Positions 29,201 to 43,600 of a stretch of 64,000 bases of DNA are shown in pieces. The notes under the pieces were generated by a model. The model did no database searches. It saw nothing but the letters and a program-made list of their open reading frames with translations, and was not told the origin of the DNA. Location: NCBI RefSeq assembly GCF_000699445.3, contig NC_067197.1, forward strand, positions 30,859,809 through 30,923,808, in the 5' to 3' direction. The position numbers and the translations under genes were made by a program. Within the stretch, counting starts at the first letter, position 1, and each line of letters starts with the position of its first letter. The stretch comes from Schistosoma haematobium (Eukaryota > Platyhelminthes > Trematoda > Strigeidida > Schistosomatidae).

Positions 29201-31515
29201 ATTTTTTAGGACAAACAATCACAAACCAAGTTATTAGAACGGATCGATTGAGTAGTTATGGGATGCATCTGAGAAGCTCACTTCTATTTGGAACAAGTGT
29301 CGATGATGATGGTGTCTAGGATCCTAATGAAAGAACACAGTTAAGAGAACGCGACATCCTTAAACTTTCCGAAACTACCATTTATTACAATGACTTTCAA
29401 TTTGATACATTATTTATATGATTTACTAATAATTATATCTTTATTCTAGCATCTTTTAGAAGGTTCCATTCGTTTGAAGGTAAACAATAAACTTTGGAGT
29501 GAAATCCGAAAACTAACAGCAAATATTCTCCCAAGTTTTATACTTTAAGAACTGGTTAAGTAACAATAAATGAGAGCAAACTGCAAGTTATTTACGAAAA
29601 TATTTAGAAAGCGTTACAAATGAACAAACTTCTATGGGATATTAATAGTTCAGTCGACTGAAAATTGGTTATATGACTCAATGATCAATGTTTCGAATCC
29701 TTGCGGGATTCAACTTCAGGTCAAAATTCAATAATAACTTTTATAAACAACTATGATGATTTGACAAAAAATATACTAGAAAAATAAGACAGAATCATTA
29801 TTTTTTCTTACCTGTTTAACTTTCGGTCTGATCACTTCTAAATGAGTTGTAGATATTGATTTTGCAGGTTGATCACCATTTTCATCGATTAGTGTAGATG
29901 CAATAACTTTATTATTTGACTTTTTTATTGGACTAAATCTATTAATGTCATCTTGACTTTTTAACCGTACTAAAAATAATTCATCATCTTCAGTACATAA
30001 TAAAATATAAGGATCAGCACAACTAGCTAAATGTATACGCCATTCTAATGTCACTTGAACATACTCTATAAGTCTTGGACCATCAAGTAAACGTAAAGAT
30101 GTAGGTGAAACCTATAAGCATGAACAAAATAAAACAAACATACGCGTTTAGAAAGAAAAGTTTACACAATAATGAAGCAACGTAATGTCAATGAAGTGTT
30201 TAAATAATAAACATCAGAATATATCAAAATTAACAGGTATCTACAGTTAATGAACAGAGTGATCACTAAAAATCCAACTTTTCCCCCTCTATAAAATAGC
30301 TTATCAGAAAAAAATGGTATAACACTGGAATGCTTTTTGCATAGATTAGAGATAATGATAAATATTTGAAAATCTAACTAACCTGTAATATGTAGGGATA
30401 ATCAGTTCCCACAATATATTCTTTAGGAGATTTCATTTCATTTCGTTTGGTTAACTTAGTGGTTGCAAAATTAGTCAATTGATCTGGTATATTATCAGAA
30501 TCATTATTGTTTTTATTTGTTTCTCGTCTAACTTGGTGAATGTATTCAAAACCCAAATTGAATGCACCCACAGTCATTTCTGTAGTATTGAATCCACTTA
30601 CTTCAAGTTCCACTATTTCATGGCTCACTTCAAGAATCTTTAAATTATAAAAGTATATACAAAATAACAAATTACTGCTGTTCATTAAACATTTTGATAG
30701 GATTAAGTATAACTATTCACTTTATGTTAGTAGATATTTATTTAGAAGAGTTGTGTAGGTGATATTAATTGTAAATTACATAATTCTTCTAGATATTATG
30801 AAGTATTTGAGTTATTGCTTTAAACTAATCTGATAAATTGCACTGACGGAAAGTCATGCCGCACCTTACAGAGGGACAAATCTTATTGTATGATTAAACA
30901 ATATAAAAATAATTAACAGATTGAACTTCGATCAACTTATTTTCCTATACAAGTTGTATTGTTATCGACATAGAACATTTCAGAATACAATGAAACCATG
31001 TCACTGTTGAATCATGATTTTTATTGTCAGTTTTCATTTACTTATGGTAATCTTAGTAATTTTTTGCATACAATTCGTCATATTCTGAATTTTAGATTCA
31101 CTGAAACATAGTGATTAAAAATTTAGGAAAAGGTTTAATATTCAATTGTACATTTTTCGCAATTCGATTGGACTAGACTTTTACTTAGTCGTTAAAAAAG
31201 ATGGGTAATTGTAATTTTTAGTCTATATGAGTGATAAACAATAGCTCAAATAATGTGGATTCGTGAGACGATTTATTCCGTAGGTTATTAAATTAAAACA
31301 ATCCGTACCTGGAACAAATATGCATCGTCTCCAGTTATCCCATTTAGCGTAGTTCATAAGCCAAGCATAAGTTTATGGTACTCAACTTTGAGCCATACAA
31401 CTTATTTGTGTGAGCTGATGATACCACCTGACCACCCAAACCAAAGTAGATGGAGGTAGGTTTGAACCTGTGACCTACTGGTTGAACGCTGAGCGCTTTA
31501 AACACTAAATGAATT

Positions 31516-31605
<90 letters not shown>

Positions 31606-34600
31606 ACATGTGTTAGTACAAAAATGTTTCATGAAACTTTTTCGAACGCCGACATTACATACATCAGTAACGTGGGTTAAACGATAGTAAAGCTGTCAGT
31701 AATTGGTGTTAAACTTCAATAGCTAAAAGATAACCTTGTTTATAGCTAAGTATCAAAGTCATGTATTGAATTGTTGCGAAAACTGTATCCACTACGAGTA
31801 AGATGATATCGGGTTTTCAACAGCTTTTTAATGAATATTAACTTTTGATAAATAATTATTTGGAACTTGTTGGAAAGTTTAATATGTCCTCTCTTTTTAA
31901 TATTAATTTTTACATGAAAATTTAGTGCAAATAATAAGCAGAAAATAGACAATAATGATGAAATTACAAATGAAAAATTATATACAGTAAGTGCATATAA
32001 AACTCAGAAATGTAGGATACAAATTAAAACTGTTAGGCGAGTTTTTTTATATAGTTTTATGGAAAGAGATATTACTTATTACTGGGTCTTTCAGAAGGTG
32101 GTAACATGGACAAGGTCAGAGACAATTAGTGATGATGTGAGAGGTAATTATATGAATTTCTTATGGCTACTCGAAATCACTTAATGGTAAATACAGCTAA
32201 ACGCTACACTATATTATTTACCTCAATTACTAAATTGGTAACCATTGGTTAGAAACAAAAAAATTAGTAGTCTAGACGTTACAAAACGAACCATACCATT
32301 GTAGAATCTTCTCTAGTCAGTAAAAGATAACTATGTGTTAGATCATTAGATAGCTCCAATTCTGCATCAAAATTGTCTTCATTTACAACTTTTTTTTCAT
32401 TTTCATCACATATATTTACAACTGGTTCATTATCCTTAGAAGTTTCTTTGTCTGTATCATTATCTGTAACTGGAACAAAAACATCAAGAGAAGCGAGATT
32501 CAATAAAACAAAGTTATGTTAAACAGAATAGAAGACCTATATGATGAACTATCTCTATGGTATGAAGTGAGCTATTGATAAAGCGTGATAAACACTATTG
32601 GTTCTAGCGTAAGCAGTCAAGAGGAAGGAGGAAGGTATATTTGTTGTGAGAAGTTACTAAGTATTTATATAATACATATACATAGCCTTTAATCATCCAT
32701 TTGCATTTTTGGTGTGCTCTGACAACTCCATGCTTTTGGTATACAGAAACACTTCACTCCGGCTGACAATTGTTGTAACTTTGATGCCACGACCCGCTAT
32801 ATACTACTTACAAACGACCCTGTCAGTATCGTCCACGACACTAGTAAGGTGAGAACAAGTGACTTTTTCCCCTTTTCACAATTTTAGAAATTGTTTCTCT
32901 TTGACAGAACCTAAAGAAAGCCAAAATCATCTTAATTACATAAGGAGAAAATGCAGAGCTCAACCAAAACCAATCATTTTGAGAATATTTGATTTTAAAC
33001 TTAAGAATGTGTCAACATGTTTTAGGATTATACAATTAACAACGAAACTCCACGAAGTAAGATGATATTTTTAACTCTCCCCTCAAAAAACGAGAAGACA
33101 TTGTCTCTCAGTATACCGGTTTTCTTTAAAAAACACTTCTACCAAAATGTCTCGATAAAGTCGCGGACACGAATTTATCAAGTAAATTCTAACATTTTCT
33201 TGTCTCCATACAACGGTATGGGCTCAAGAAATGAGCATTTCATTCAATTTCGGTCAAATGAATCATCGCGATAGGAAACTTGTATTTTTCTTAGTCGTGA
33301 TAGTATCATTTACTACTTACAACAATGTACCAATTACAACGTATAATTTTTGAATAATTCAGATACTTTTAATTATGGAGATTTGAATTCTTACTAGAAA
33401 CATTTAAGTTATAACAGTAATCCATTGCAAATATCGATTCACATTGACAACGGATTAATAATTGGGAGGTATGAATAAGAGTTTACCTGGGAAAAAAGTG
33501 AAAATATTCCTTAACGAACACGTATACTAGCTAACCAGTGTACAAGATCTCTTATTAGTTAAATTTGATAGGAAGTTATGAATCACATTATGAATAAAGG
33601 TTACAAAACTTACTGCATTCAGTGACACCTGTAGTTTTCTCAGTATCTTCGTTGAGTTCTGTTGGTTTTTCTACTAAATTCTCATCTATCTTTTCTTCTT
33701 CTGAATGAATGTCTGGTATTTCTAGTTTTCCGTTTGAAGCTGTGGTTGGACTACTGTTTGTTCCAATTGAAGGTTTACTAACAGGAGAGGAAGGAATGCT
33801 TTGAACAGGAGTAACTATAGGTGGACCATAAAGGGACCATAAACTCATATATTCAGGCAATTCAAAAGCAGTTAAACCTCTTGGTCTTACACTTGTATGC
33901 AAAAGTGCTACACCTCCACCAGAAACCGGATTCTTCTCAGTTGGTACATTAAATGAACGTGGTATACATGCCATTAACTCAACATGGTGCATCTCTGCTT
34001 GTGCATAAGTAAGAGCCTCATCTGTAGGATCAGTATTACCAGGAGCCAAACATGGAACTTCACCAGACGTTAGTTGTCCCATTGGTCCCAAGTTGATCAA
34101 TCGGTCTACTACCTAGAAAGAATTGAAAAGAATGTTGAATATATGCAAAGCATAAAAAGTACTTTTGGGAATTCGCCGGTGTTTTCACTACACAAAGATT
34201 TTGTATCCTAAACAAATAAAATGATAGTGACTCCATAAGGTTTTTATGTAAACATTTACGTTAAGTTTAAAGTGAATCGAGTTCTAAAACATGCCTAGCC
34301 GTAGAACTTTTCAAAATAATTTCTTCAGAGAATGTAAAACTAGGCAATAACTATGTCAAAATGAGCATTACGTAAGATGGACAGTAGCTTACACCTATAA
34401 GACTCCATTAAAACTATAAACGAAAAGCATTTAATCTGAAAATCTCAGGCTTCTTTGAAATACACTAATCCGTATGGACAGACAGCAACTCTATAGAATA
34501 AAACTTTATAGTCTCACTGAAATGGAAAAGGGTATGAGAAAAAAACTTACTTTAAAACTACAATTAATAATTTCTCGATAAATCGAAGGCGGACTAAGAA

Positions 34601-37600
34601 TACTTTCACCATAGAGTTCAACATCGACGTCATCAAATTTATAATGATTGTCTGATACGATATCACTTTCATTTAGTGTATTCCTTTTTGTACTTTGTGA
34701 TAGCGACTTTGATATCATCTTGTCGTTTTTTCCTTCTCTTTCTATACGAGGACATTTATTAGGAATCTAAACGAGATGAAGATCAAAAGATGAAATTAAA
34801 ACAGAAATGTCACACGAAAAAATACATACAATCAAATGTATAATAATTAATAGGATATATTTTTATGATTATTATAGAATTTACGATCAACAGAAAATAA
34901 TCTTACTACTACAAAATTAACTTATAAACCAATATCTGATTTTTATGTTAGATGATTGAAAGTAATCAACAAAAACGCCTAGATCTACGTTTTTGCTAGA
35001 CCGCTGTTTTTAAGTAAGTTATATCTACAATCTACAGTGAACCAATAGTCCCTATCAGATTCAAATATACATCATCTAGTGTCACAAACAAAGACGATAA
35101 CATTGAGTTACTCCAGAGTTGGCTGATTTGTCATAGAAAGCATATTTTCGTTAGATATTGAAACTCTAAAACAAGCAAAATAATAAACTATATTTCGAGA
35201 ATTCATTTTTACCCAAGATATGCTTAAGCCTAGATCAAAGTGAAACTATGTATTACATCCGTCACGGTTGAAACATGTACTGATATTAGTAAACAAATAG
35301 AAACATAGTCAATGATTAAGAGGAATCACTGCACTGTTGGAGATCTACATGAGAATCATTATTTTCAGATAATCCGATAAAAGAAATAGATTTCTTTGGG
35401 TGTATGGAAGGAATGTGAATGTTGGTGTAAACTACAGAACAGGCTGTTTGAGGTTGTTCCGTAAAGTTTGTGTTTCTTAAAATATCTTTTCGGCTACAAC
35501 AGATTATTATATGATGAGGTGAACACGTAAATTTTAAGAGCACACTTTATAGCCTATTGTTCTCTATCATTTAGTTCCATCACTGTGTGGTCGTGCATGT
35601 TGAGACATTAAAGGTCCTCGGTCTTATTGATTTCAACTACGTTTATTGATTTGATGAAATCTCAAGCAATTGTGGTTTCAACCATTACAACTTGGTTAGT
35701 TAACTGGTTTGGTTAAAATATCCGGTCAGAACTTGGTATCAATAAAACAGAAAATCTACTAAAACGCGTAAAGGGACCAAAATTTCGGTTGTAAGCCTAA
35801 AACCATACGGACTTAACAGTTTTTTAGATTGGTTATTATACAACTTAATTACTTAGTGAATAATACTGAAACGTAAGGGATTGGAATATTTTGGCTGTCA
35901 ATAAAGAAACTAACCTCATCGGAATCGTCTTCAACAATACTTTTGCCATCTGCAAGTTTTGAATTCTTTAACGTATTATTAGTACCACTAGATTGATCTA
36001 ACAGCTGATGATCTACTTCTTTTCCATTTGCATCAACACATAATAAAGAATAATCGATTTTCATTAGGACAGAGTCGCAAAAGCGTGAACCAATGAATAG
36101 ATATTTCGATTCTAGAAGAACCATCTGGAAAATTAGAAAAATGGGTTTTGAATATATGGAGTATTAATTGTTAGGATGACGCCTTATACTCCATAACATA
36201 CTCTTTATTCATTTTAGACAATTAATATAGAATTAACTTAACTGAAAAAATTGCTGAAATTAGAGACTATTACGAGTCAACTTATAAAAGCAAGCTGATA
36301 TTTCCTCTAGGTTTAGATTGGAAATGAACACAGCACTTACACACTGAGGAGGTACTGCGTGACCAACTTTATGAAACAACAAACTGGTCACAGTCTGAGT
36401 GGCTTGTTCAAGCCAGAGTGAGAGCAAATAGAGATTCCCAGATCGTGTACCAATCAAAAACTGTGTTTCATTTAAAGTAACTACACGACAACCGTCAATG
36501 CTTAACGGACCGCAAGATGGCACGTCTTGACCTACAAATCAAAAAAACGAAATAGGAACTTATAAAGTACGAAAAGTATAACAAGATTATACAATAGCAT
36601 TACCCAAACATAATAATATTAGTTGCAAAATCATTAATAGTGCGGGAACAATAGAAGACTTTTTTCTGTTTGACACCCTCAAACGGTGTATATTGAGGAA
36701 CCAGGACTTCCAAACCACGTAATGAGTGAGTAATATTCTATTACGCAGAATAGGTCTTTTTAGTGAGATTTCTAAATTATGAATGGATTATTTGAAGATG
36801 CATTATCAAACCACAATGTAAAATAATTGAAGAACTATCCTAACGGAGTAATGAAATGAGAATCGGCCACTTTTAAAACATCAGTCAGTCACGACATAGA
36901 ACCCGGTTCAAGTTGCCATACTCCATTGGAACGGAGAGATGAAATCGTTAGGCCAAATCACAGAATAGTAAGGGTAGTAACACTATCAATGGTAATATGT
37001 AAGACAATGCAGAGAAGATATGTCAGTCAGTCAGTAACAACGTAGAACTTCGTACGTACGTACGTCAGTTCAAGTTGACACACCACATTAGCACACAGAT
37101 GCAGTGGTCGATTAAAACCCCGTAGTGGTAGAGGTAATAAGAGTATAAGCAGTAATCAAGAAAATTAGTGTTTGGAGATGTTATTTAAAGAGTATAATAC
37201 AGTGAAATAAATTTGGGAAGAAAAAAAAGAGACAAGGAGGAATAAGGAGATCAAAATTTGGGAGAACACAAAGAGTGTATGCACCTGCGCCATTGCAAAC
37301 GATTTTGAGCCATGTCATTCAGGGACTCTAACCATCGGTTGCTATCATCTCGCGGTCCCCAACCAGGTAGTCTACACCTACCAACATGACTCAGACCACT
37401 TGTCAGTGCCTTCATATAATTGTGCCACGTTTTGGTCTGGCCGCCCCTAGCTTTCTTCCAACCTACTCCTATACCACTGAACATCGCACGTCGAGGCAGT
37501 CGGTCGTTGGGCATACGTAGCATGTGTCCCAGCCATCTCAACTGATGAAGTTTCACTACTTCATCAATGGATTTGCCATCCTTACCTAGTACCCGTTTCC

Positions 37601-40600
37601 TAACGACTGTATTACTGACTCGGTGGTCCCAGGATATACGAGCAATATTTCGAAGACACCTATGATCAAATACTAGTAACCCACGAATATCCTCTACTCT
37701 TATCGGCCATGTTTCACTGCCATGAAGTAGGACGGGACGAACTGCTGCTCAGTAAACACGTCCTTTGGTTGATAGACGGATATCTCGCCTACTCCATAAA
37801 TGACGCAAGTTGGTAAAAGCTAGTTGAGCCTTCTGTATCCGCGCTGAGATTTCGTCACACACCAGACCACAAGGGCTAATGAGACTTACAAGATAAGTGA
37901 AGCGATCGACACACTCAACTACTTCACTCCCTATCATTAGTTCGGGTGTCAATGCAACCCAATCCTGAAGCAACATTTTGCATTTCGAGGGGGAGAATCG
38001 CATCCCGAACATGCTTGCATCGTTGCCTAAGGTGGTCAGAAGACTCTGCATTTTGTCAGAATCTTCACCAAATAAAACTATGTCATCAGCATATTCTAAG
38101 TCAACAAGTGAACCTCGTGGTAGAAGTTCAACCCTTGGAAATCTAGACGAGTAAAATGTTATCTCTAAAAGTACGTAAATGACAAAGTTGAACAAGAATC
38201 GAGAGAGTGGACAGCCCTGACGAACACCACTTAAGGTAATCAATTCTGATGACAGTTCGCCATAAGCTCTCACTCTACCAGTTGTGTTCGAGTAGAGAGC
38301 CTGTATAAGGTCAATGTACTTCTTTGGTACTCCTTTCAGTGACAAACACTGCCATAGAACCTCACGATCAACAGAGTCGAATGCTGCTTTAAAGTCGAGA
38401 AATACCACGATTGTGGGGCGTCTGAACGTGTGTCTGTGTTCTAGAACCTGACGTAGTGTGAATATCTGGTCTATACAACCACGTCCAGGTCGAAAACCAG
38501 CCTGATTTTCTCTAGTCTGCTCTTCACGAGCTTTGGTTAGGCGTTGAAGTATTATTGAAGCTAATATTTTAGACACTATATTAGTCAAACTGATTCCTCT
38601 GTGATTGTCACAAGAGGACTTTTGTCCTTTCTTATAGACTGGCACAATCAGTGATTGACACCAGTCAGATGGGATTACGTCCAGTTCCCAAATTCTACCT
38701 AAGACCTCAGTTAATCTCACTGCTAATACTGAACCACCATCCTTAAAAATCTCAGGAGTAAACCTGTCAGGGCCTGCTGCTCTCCCTCCCTTCAGATTTC
38801 CTATGGCTTTTTCAACTTCGTAAAGAGACGGAGGACCTACGTTAACTTGCCATTCAGGTTGACTGGAGATCGTGGGAAACCGAAGTGTGGCTGAAGGCTA
38901 GTTGAACTGATCCCTAAAGTGTTTTGCCCATCGATCCAATCTCCTAGATTGAGAGTGAATAATATGTCCATCTTTTTCCGAGATAGTTTCGCTAACAGTC
39001 GGGTTCCTAATACCGGTTTCCTTAACAAGTCTGAACAATTGTCTGCTATTACCTATTGCCGCTGCCTTTTCCATCTCTTGCTTTCGCTACCCACCACTGT
39101 TCACGATCATTGCGTAGACTTCTTGTCAGCTTGGGCTTAAGCTGATTCCACTCTTCATTATGTTCAGAGCCAGGTGGAGTGGGTTTCCGAGCATCTATCA
39201 GTGAGATAGATGCTGTTGAGATCCAGTGCTGCTCCCTAACCTTACGGGTTACCGTACTAGCAGATATCACTGCTGTCATCACGATAGGCAAGCCCGACCA
39301 CCGCGTCAAGGTAGTAGCTTCGGTCGGGAGATTCGAGAAAATATAAATTAGTGAAATAAAAACAAAAAAGGGTATGGGAAATTTAGAATCTCAGAATTTG
39401 GGAAGTGACAAAGAATAGATGCACCTGCGCCACTGAAAATGATTTTGAGCCATTTCAATCAAAGTCTTTAACCGTTGGTTACGATAATCACGTGGATACT
39501 AACCAGGTAGTTTATACTTACCAACGTGGCTAAGTCCAGTTGGTTCGGCCATCACTTTCTTTCAGCCCACTCCTACACCAGAAAACATCGCCCTTCGCGG
39601 TAGGCGGTGGTTGAACATACGCAACATATATTCCAACCACCTCAACTGATGAAGATTTACTACCTTATCAATCAGTTCTCCATCTTTACCTAGTGCTCTA
39701 TTCCTAACTTAGGCATTGCTTACGCCGTCGTCCCAAAAGACACCTAAGATCGAATACCAGTAACTTACGAATATCCCCTATTCTTAATGGCCATGTTTCC
39801 CATCCAAAAAGTAAGACGGAGAGAACTGCTGCGCAGTAAACTTGCTCTTTGGTTAGAGGAAAGTTATGTTGCCTACGCCACAAGTGACGCAATTTGGTAA
39901 AAGCCAATCGGGCCTTCTGAATCCATGCCGAGGTTTTGTCAGACACCACACCATCAGTACTGATGAGACTCCCAAAATACGTAAAAACATAAGAGATACA
40001 GTTTAAAAAATCTTAATTGTAGCCACAACAGCAAATGCACATGTGGATGGCCGTGAAAACAACCTAATCACAGTATTTTGACTGAAGAATTTCAAGCGTA
40101 TACCAGTGAATAAATCACTATACTGGTTCAAAGCTTTTTTAAAGTTGTCGAAATATAAATTAATACACAGGGATCAATAACCGGTGAACACATTAAATAT
40201 TCTTTTCAAGCATCAAACCACCAGGTTTAGCTAAAAGCTGATCGATGGAGAGTTTAGTGACTGATATGTTTAATTTGAACAAAACAATGAACGGTTTTAT
40301 ACCATTCACAAGGTAACCTACCGATGCACTTATTGTATCTGAACTTTTTTGACATTTCAACAATAGGTTCATTTTTATTTGAGCAATGATAATTCATGTT
40401 TCTTTGTCTAGCCGAATAATCAAACTCGAGTGATAGTTGACGTCAAATAAAGCTTATAATATGCACATAAGATATGAAACAGATACTGCCAACAACAACT
40501 TACATTTTAACACTAGCTATTTAATACCAATATAGTAACAGAGGGATGAAAGACTTACGCATAGGAAAATTGGTCGATATTTGTGCATAGCAGTTTAGTG

Positions 40601-43600
40601 GGAGACCACATGATGGGAGCGTCTGTTTCAAATATAAAATGGAATTTGCAGCCATAACTACGACTCCACCTAAAAAAACAAGAAACCATTTCAGTTAATG
40701 CATCATACGTAGTGTAAACGATGAGTAAATCAAAACATACCAAATTAAGTCACATAAACACCAGTGCAATCTAAGCATTCCCATTAATTACATTAAATAC
40801 TACATCGAGTCAAAAATGTCCTGGTAGTTGAATGCACCAAATGCTTTACATTACTAACATTAGACTTCTAAAAGATAACAATTTCATCAAGTGAATTTCC
40901 AAAAAGCTTGAGAGTTGATCTCAACTTTCGTTCAACAAATTGCTTTATTCATTATCATGAAAGCAGTTTTTCAAGTACATCGACCACTGAGATTTATATC
41001 CAGTTAGTCAGTTATAGATAGCACGAATATGCGTCAAACCAAGCTGATATACTGATAAGATAAAACTAATAAACGAATGGCCAGAGTTGAAATACTAGTG
41101 TATAAACGATATCAAAACTGAGCACTGAAGAATACAGTTCAAATTGAAGTAATAAACAGTACCAAATAATATTGAAGTTCAAGACTCAGAGGAATACACG
41201 GAGTGATTACATTTTTGTCACCGTGAATGACTGTTAGTCATGTCGCCCAATGTCTCCAACCATTTATTGTGTTCACTGCGTAGATCCCAGTGTAGTAGTC
41301 TAAACATATCAAAACAGTTTAGACCAACAGTCTATGAGTACATGGATTGGTGTCAGATATTGGTTTGACAGCCTCTAGCTTCCTCTCAACTAGCTTGAAC
41401 CTTAACCAAATTGACCATCGAAGTACAGAGCATTTGGACATATATATTACATGTCGCAGTTATCTCAGCCGATGAAGATTTACGGTTTCATTAACTGATC
41501 TCCCATCTTTCCTTAGTATCCTATGCCTAACCTCATCATTGATCACTTTTTGGTCAAACCATAGGCAAGCAATATTTAGAAGATATGCGATCAAAAACAT
41601 GTAGCCCAGTTATGTATTGGATTTTCACAGGTCATATTTTACAACCACAGTAATACAGAGTGGGTTCCTAGGCACCACTTGGTCATAATGACATTAAATG
41701 GTGTTCTTCAGGGTTATCCGCTTCCCTTATTTTTTAAGTTAACTTTTTTAAACACATTCCTTTGGAACTAACTCCTTTGTCTGACTTAATAACTTTTCCT
41801 CTCTGTATCATGTCCTTTTATATACAGCCTTTTTGTTATATATTACTACCATTGAAGTAACTGCTTCTATGAATTTGGGGTTCGTTTTGTTGTGCTAATG
41901 GGGTACAGCAACTTGGACCGATGTATATATGTGCCTGGTCCTACGTTTTAGATGACTGACTCGTGAATAGAATAGATAGAAGTGTAACTGTAGAAATGAC
42001 ACTAATGAGAATAAGCGTAAAATGGTTCTTCTGTAAGCCCAGTTTGATAATTTAACTTTACAACCAAGTACAGCTTGACAGTGCTACAAGTATGGACGAA
42101 ATGTCTTACCTATCGGTTGAGGTACAGAAATGACTGAACGACAGTCAAATGGTAGAGATTCTTGAAACCATATAACTGGATTCGTCCGCTTTTGAAGGTT
42201 GAAAGATAGTGCCACAATGCAGCATGTGTCTCTTCGAGCTGAAACGCGTCTGGGTGAAAGTAATTTTCAAAATCAGTAACATACCCTGCCCACGTACCAA
42301 TGGGTTCATATAGCACCAACAATGTTGGTTCATAAAATCCGTAAAGAAATTGCATGTCAAGGACATTGTTAATCTTTTCTCCAGTTGATGTGCTTAGACA
42401 CGTCGTAAACGTGGCTAATAATGGTGCTGTCGCTCTTTGCTGCCACAAAAGCGAGTTTCTGACACTAATATGTTTTGGATCTGTTTCTGCGGACACTAAA
42501 ACTTCTGTACGTCGGAAAGGTAAAACGGCGAGATGACGGTCGTATACTAGCATAACGGCACAACGTTGGTGTGGATCTAGCCTTAGAATAGGAAGCTTTG
42601 TAAAGTTCATTCGACCTGACTGTGAGAAAAAAAGAAGACTAATTTAGGATCATATAAGCAAAACCTAGATACAGATGGAAGTCGTATAAAAGTGAAGACG
42701 TGAAGATAAGAAAGCGAGGTCAAAATGAAAAACTGAAGTCGACTAAAGGGATATTGCCTTGTCAGGTAAACGACCATAAGAATAAACGTACTTGGAATGC
42801 CACGAAAATACAATAAATTGCTAACAAGATCCCGTATGTATTGAAAATTTAAAGCCAAAACAACGGAATAGTATTTTTGACAGTAAAGCCGATGCAAGGG
42901 TGAACAAAATTACGTTAGAATGGAAACAAACTGATGAAATATGAAAGTAAAAAACGAGCGAAAAAATGTTTAAGTTGGACTATAACAGTGTGTTACTAGT
43001 TTGGATTTCACTATTTATAGAGAATACAGACAACGGCAAGTAGTTCTAGTAAGACGATAATTAGTCTTTGAAGATAAATCGAATTCAGATATACTTACTA
43101 CTCTCACATGGACAGGATGATATCAAGAAAATATCGCTTCAAAAATGCATGATATAATAGCAAATTTGTCAATACTAGGATACGAGGGCTTGACTTAGGG
43201 CCAGTCTTAAATCTACTGAATAGATCTGATGTGTTGACAACCGTATAGCCTTGCATTAGTCAGTATAGTCCTAGGAAAATTCACACTATAGGACAAATAG
43301 TAAGGTTCAGTTTCGTGTGTATTTGCAAACAGAACTACCATAGAGGTCTCTGTGAGAGTACAGATATGCAAACTACACAGCACGTGGGAATATGGCAACT
43401 TGGTAGTTAAATATGTCATAGTAAAGCAAAGCAAATTACATGTAGGAGTAAAAGTGTACTATATGCTACATGATCAATGTAAAGAAACTTCTCTGAATTT
43501 TCCTTAATGGGTAAACACTTATTATTCTGTGTGGTGAGATGGCCAATGTAGGTTTACAATAACGAAAAACCACTGTTTCAAAGCAAACCTAAAAGGTACG

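Noticed and set aside
29230..29340. Possible minus-strand hammerhead (CTATTTGG, GATGATG)
   Set aside because: Only two short blocks resemble the ribozyme; no GAAA or helix pairing could be shown.
42145..42366. 73-residue minus-strand frame overlapping CPSF1 exons 4-5
   Set aside because: A shadow frame of the conserved exons; the 35-nt intron explains the frame change.
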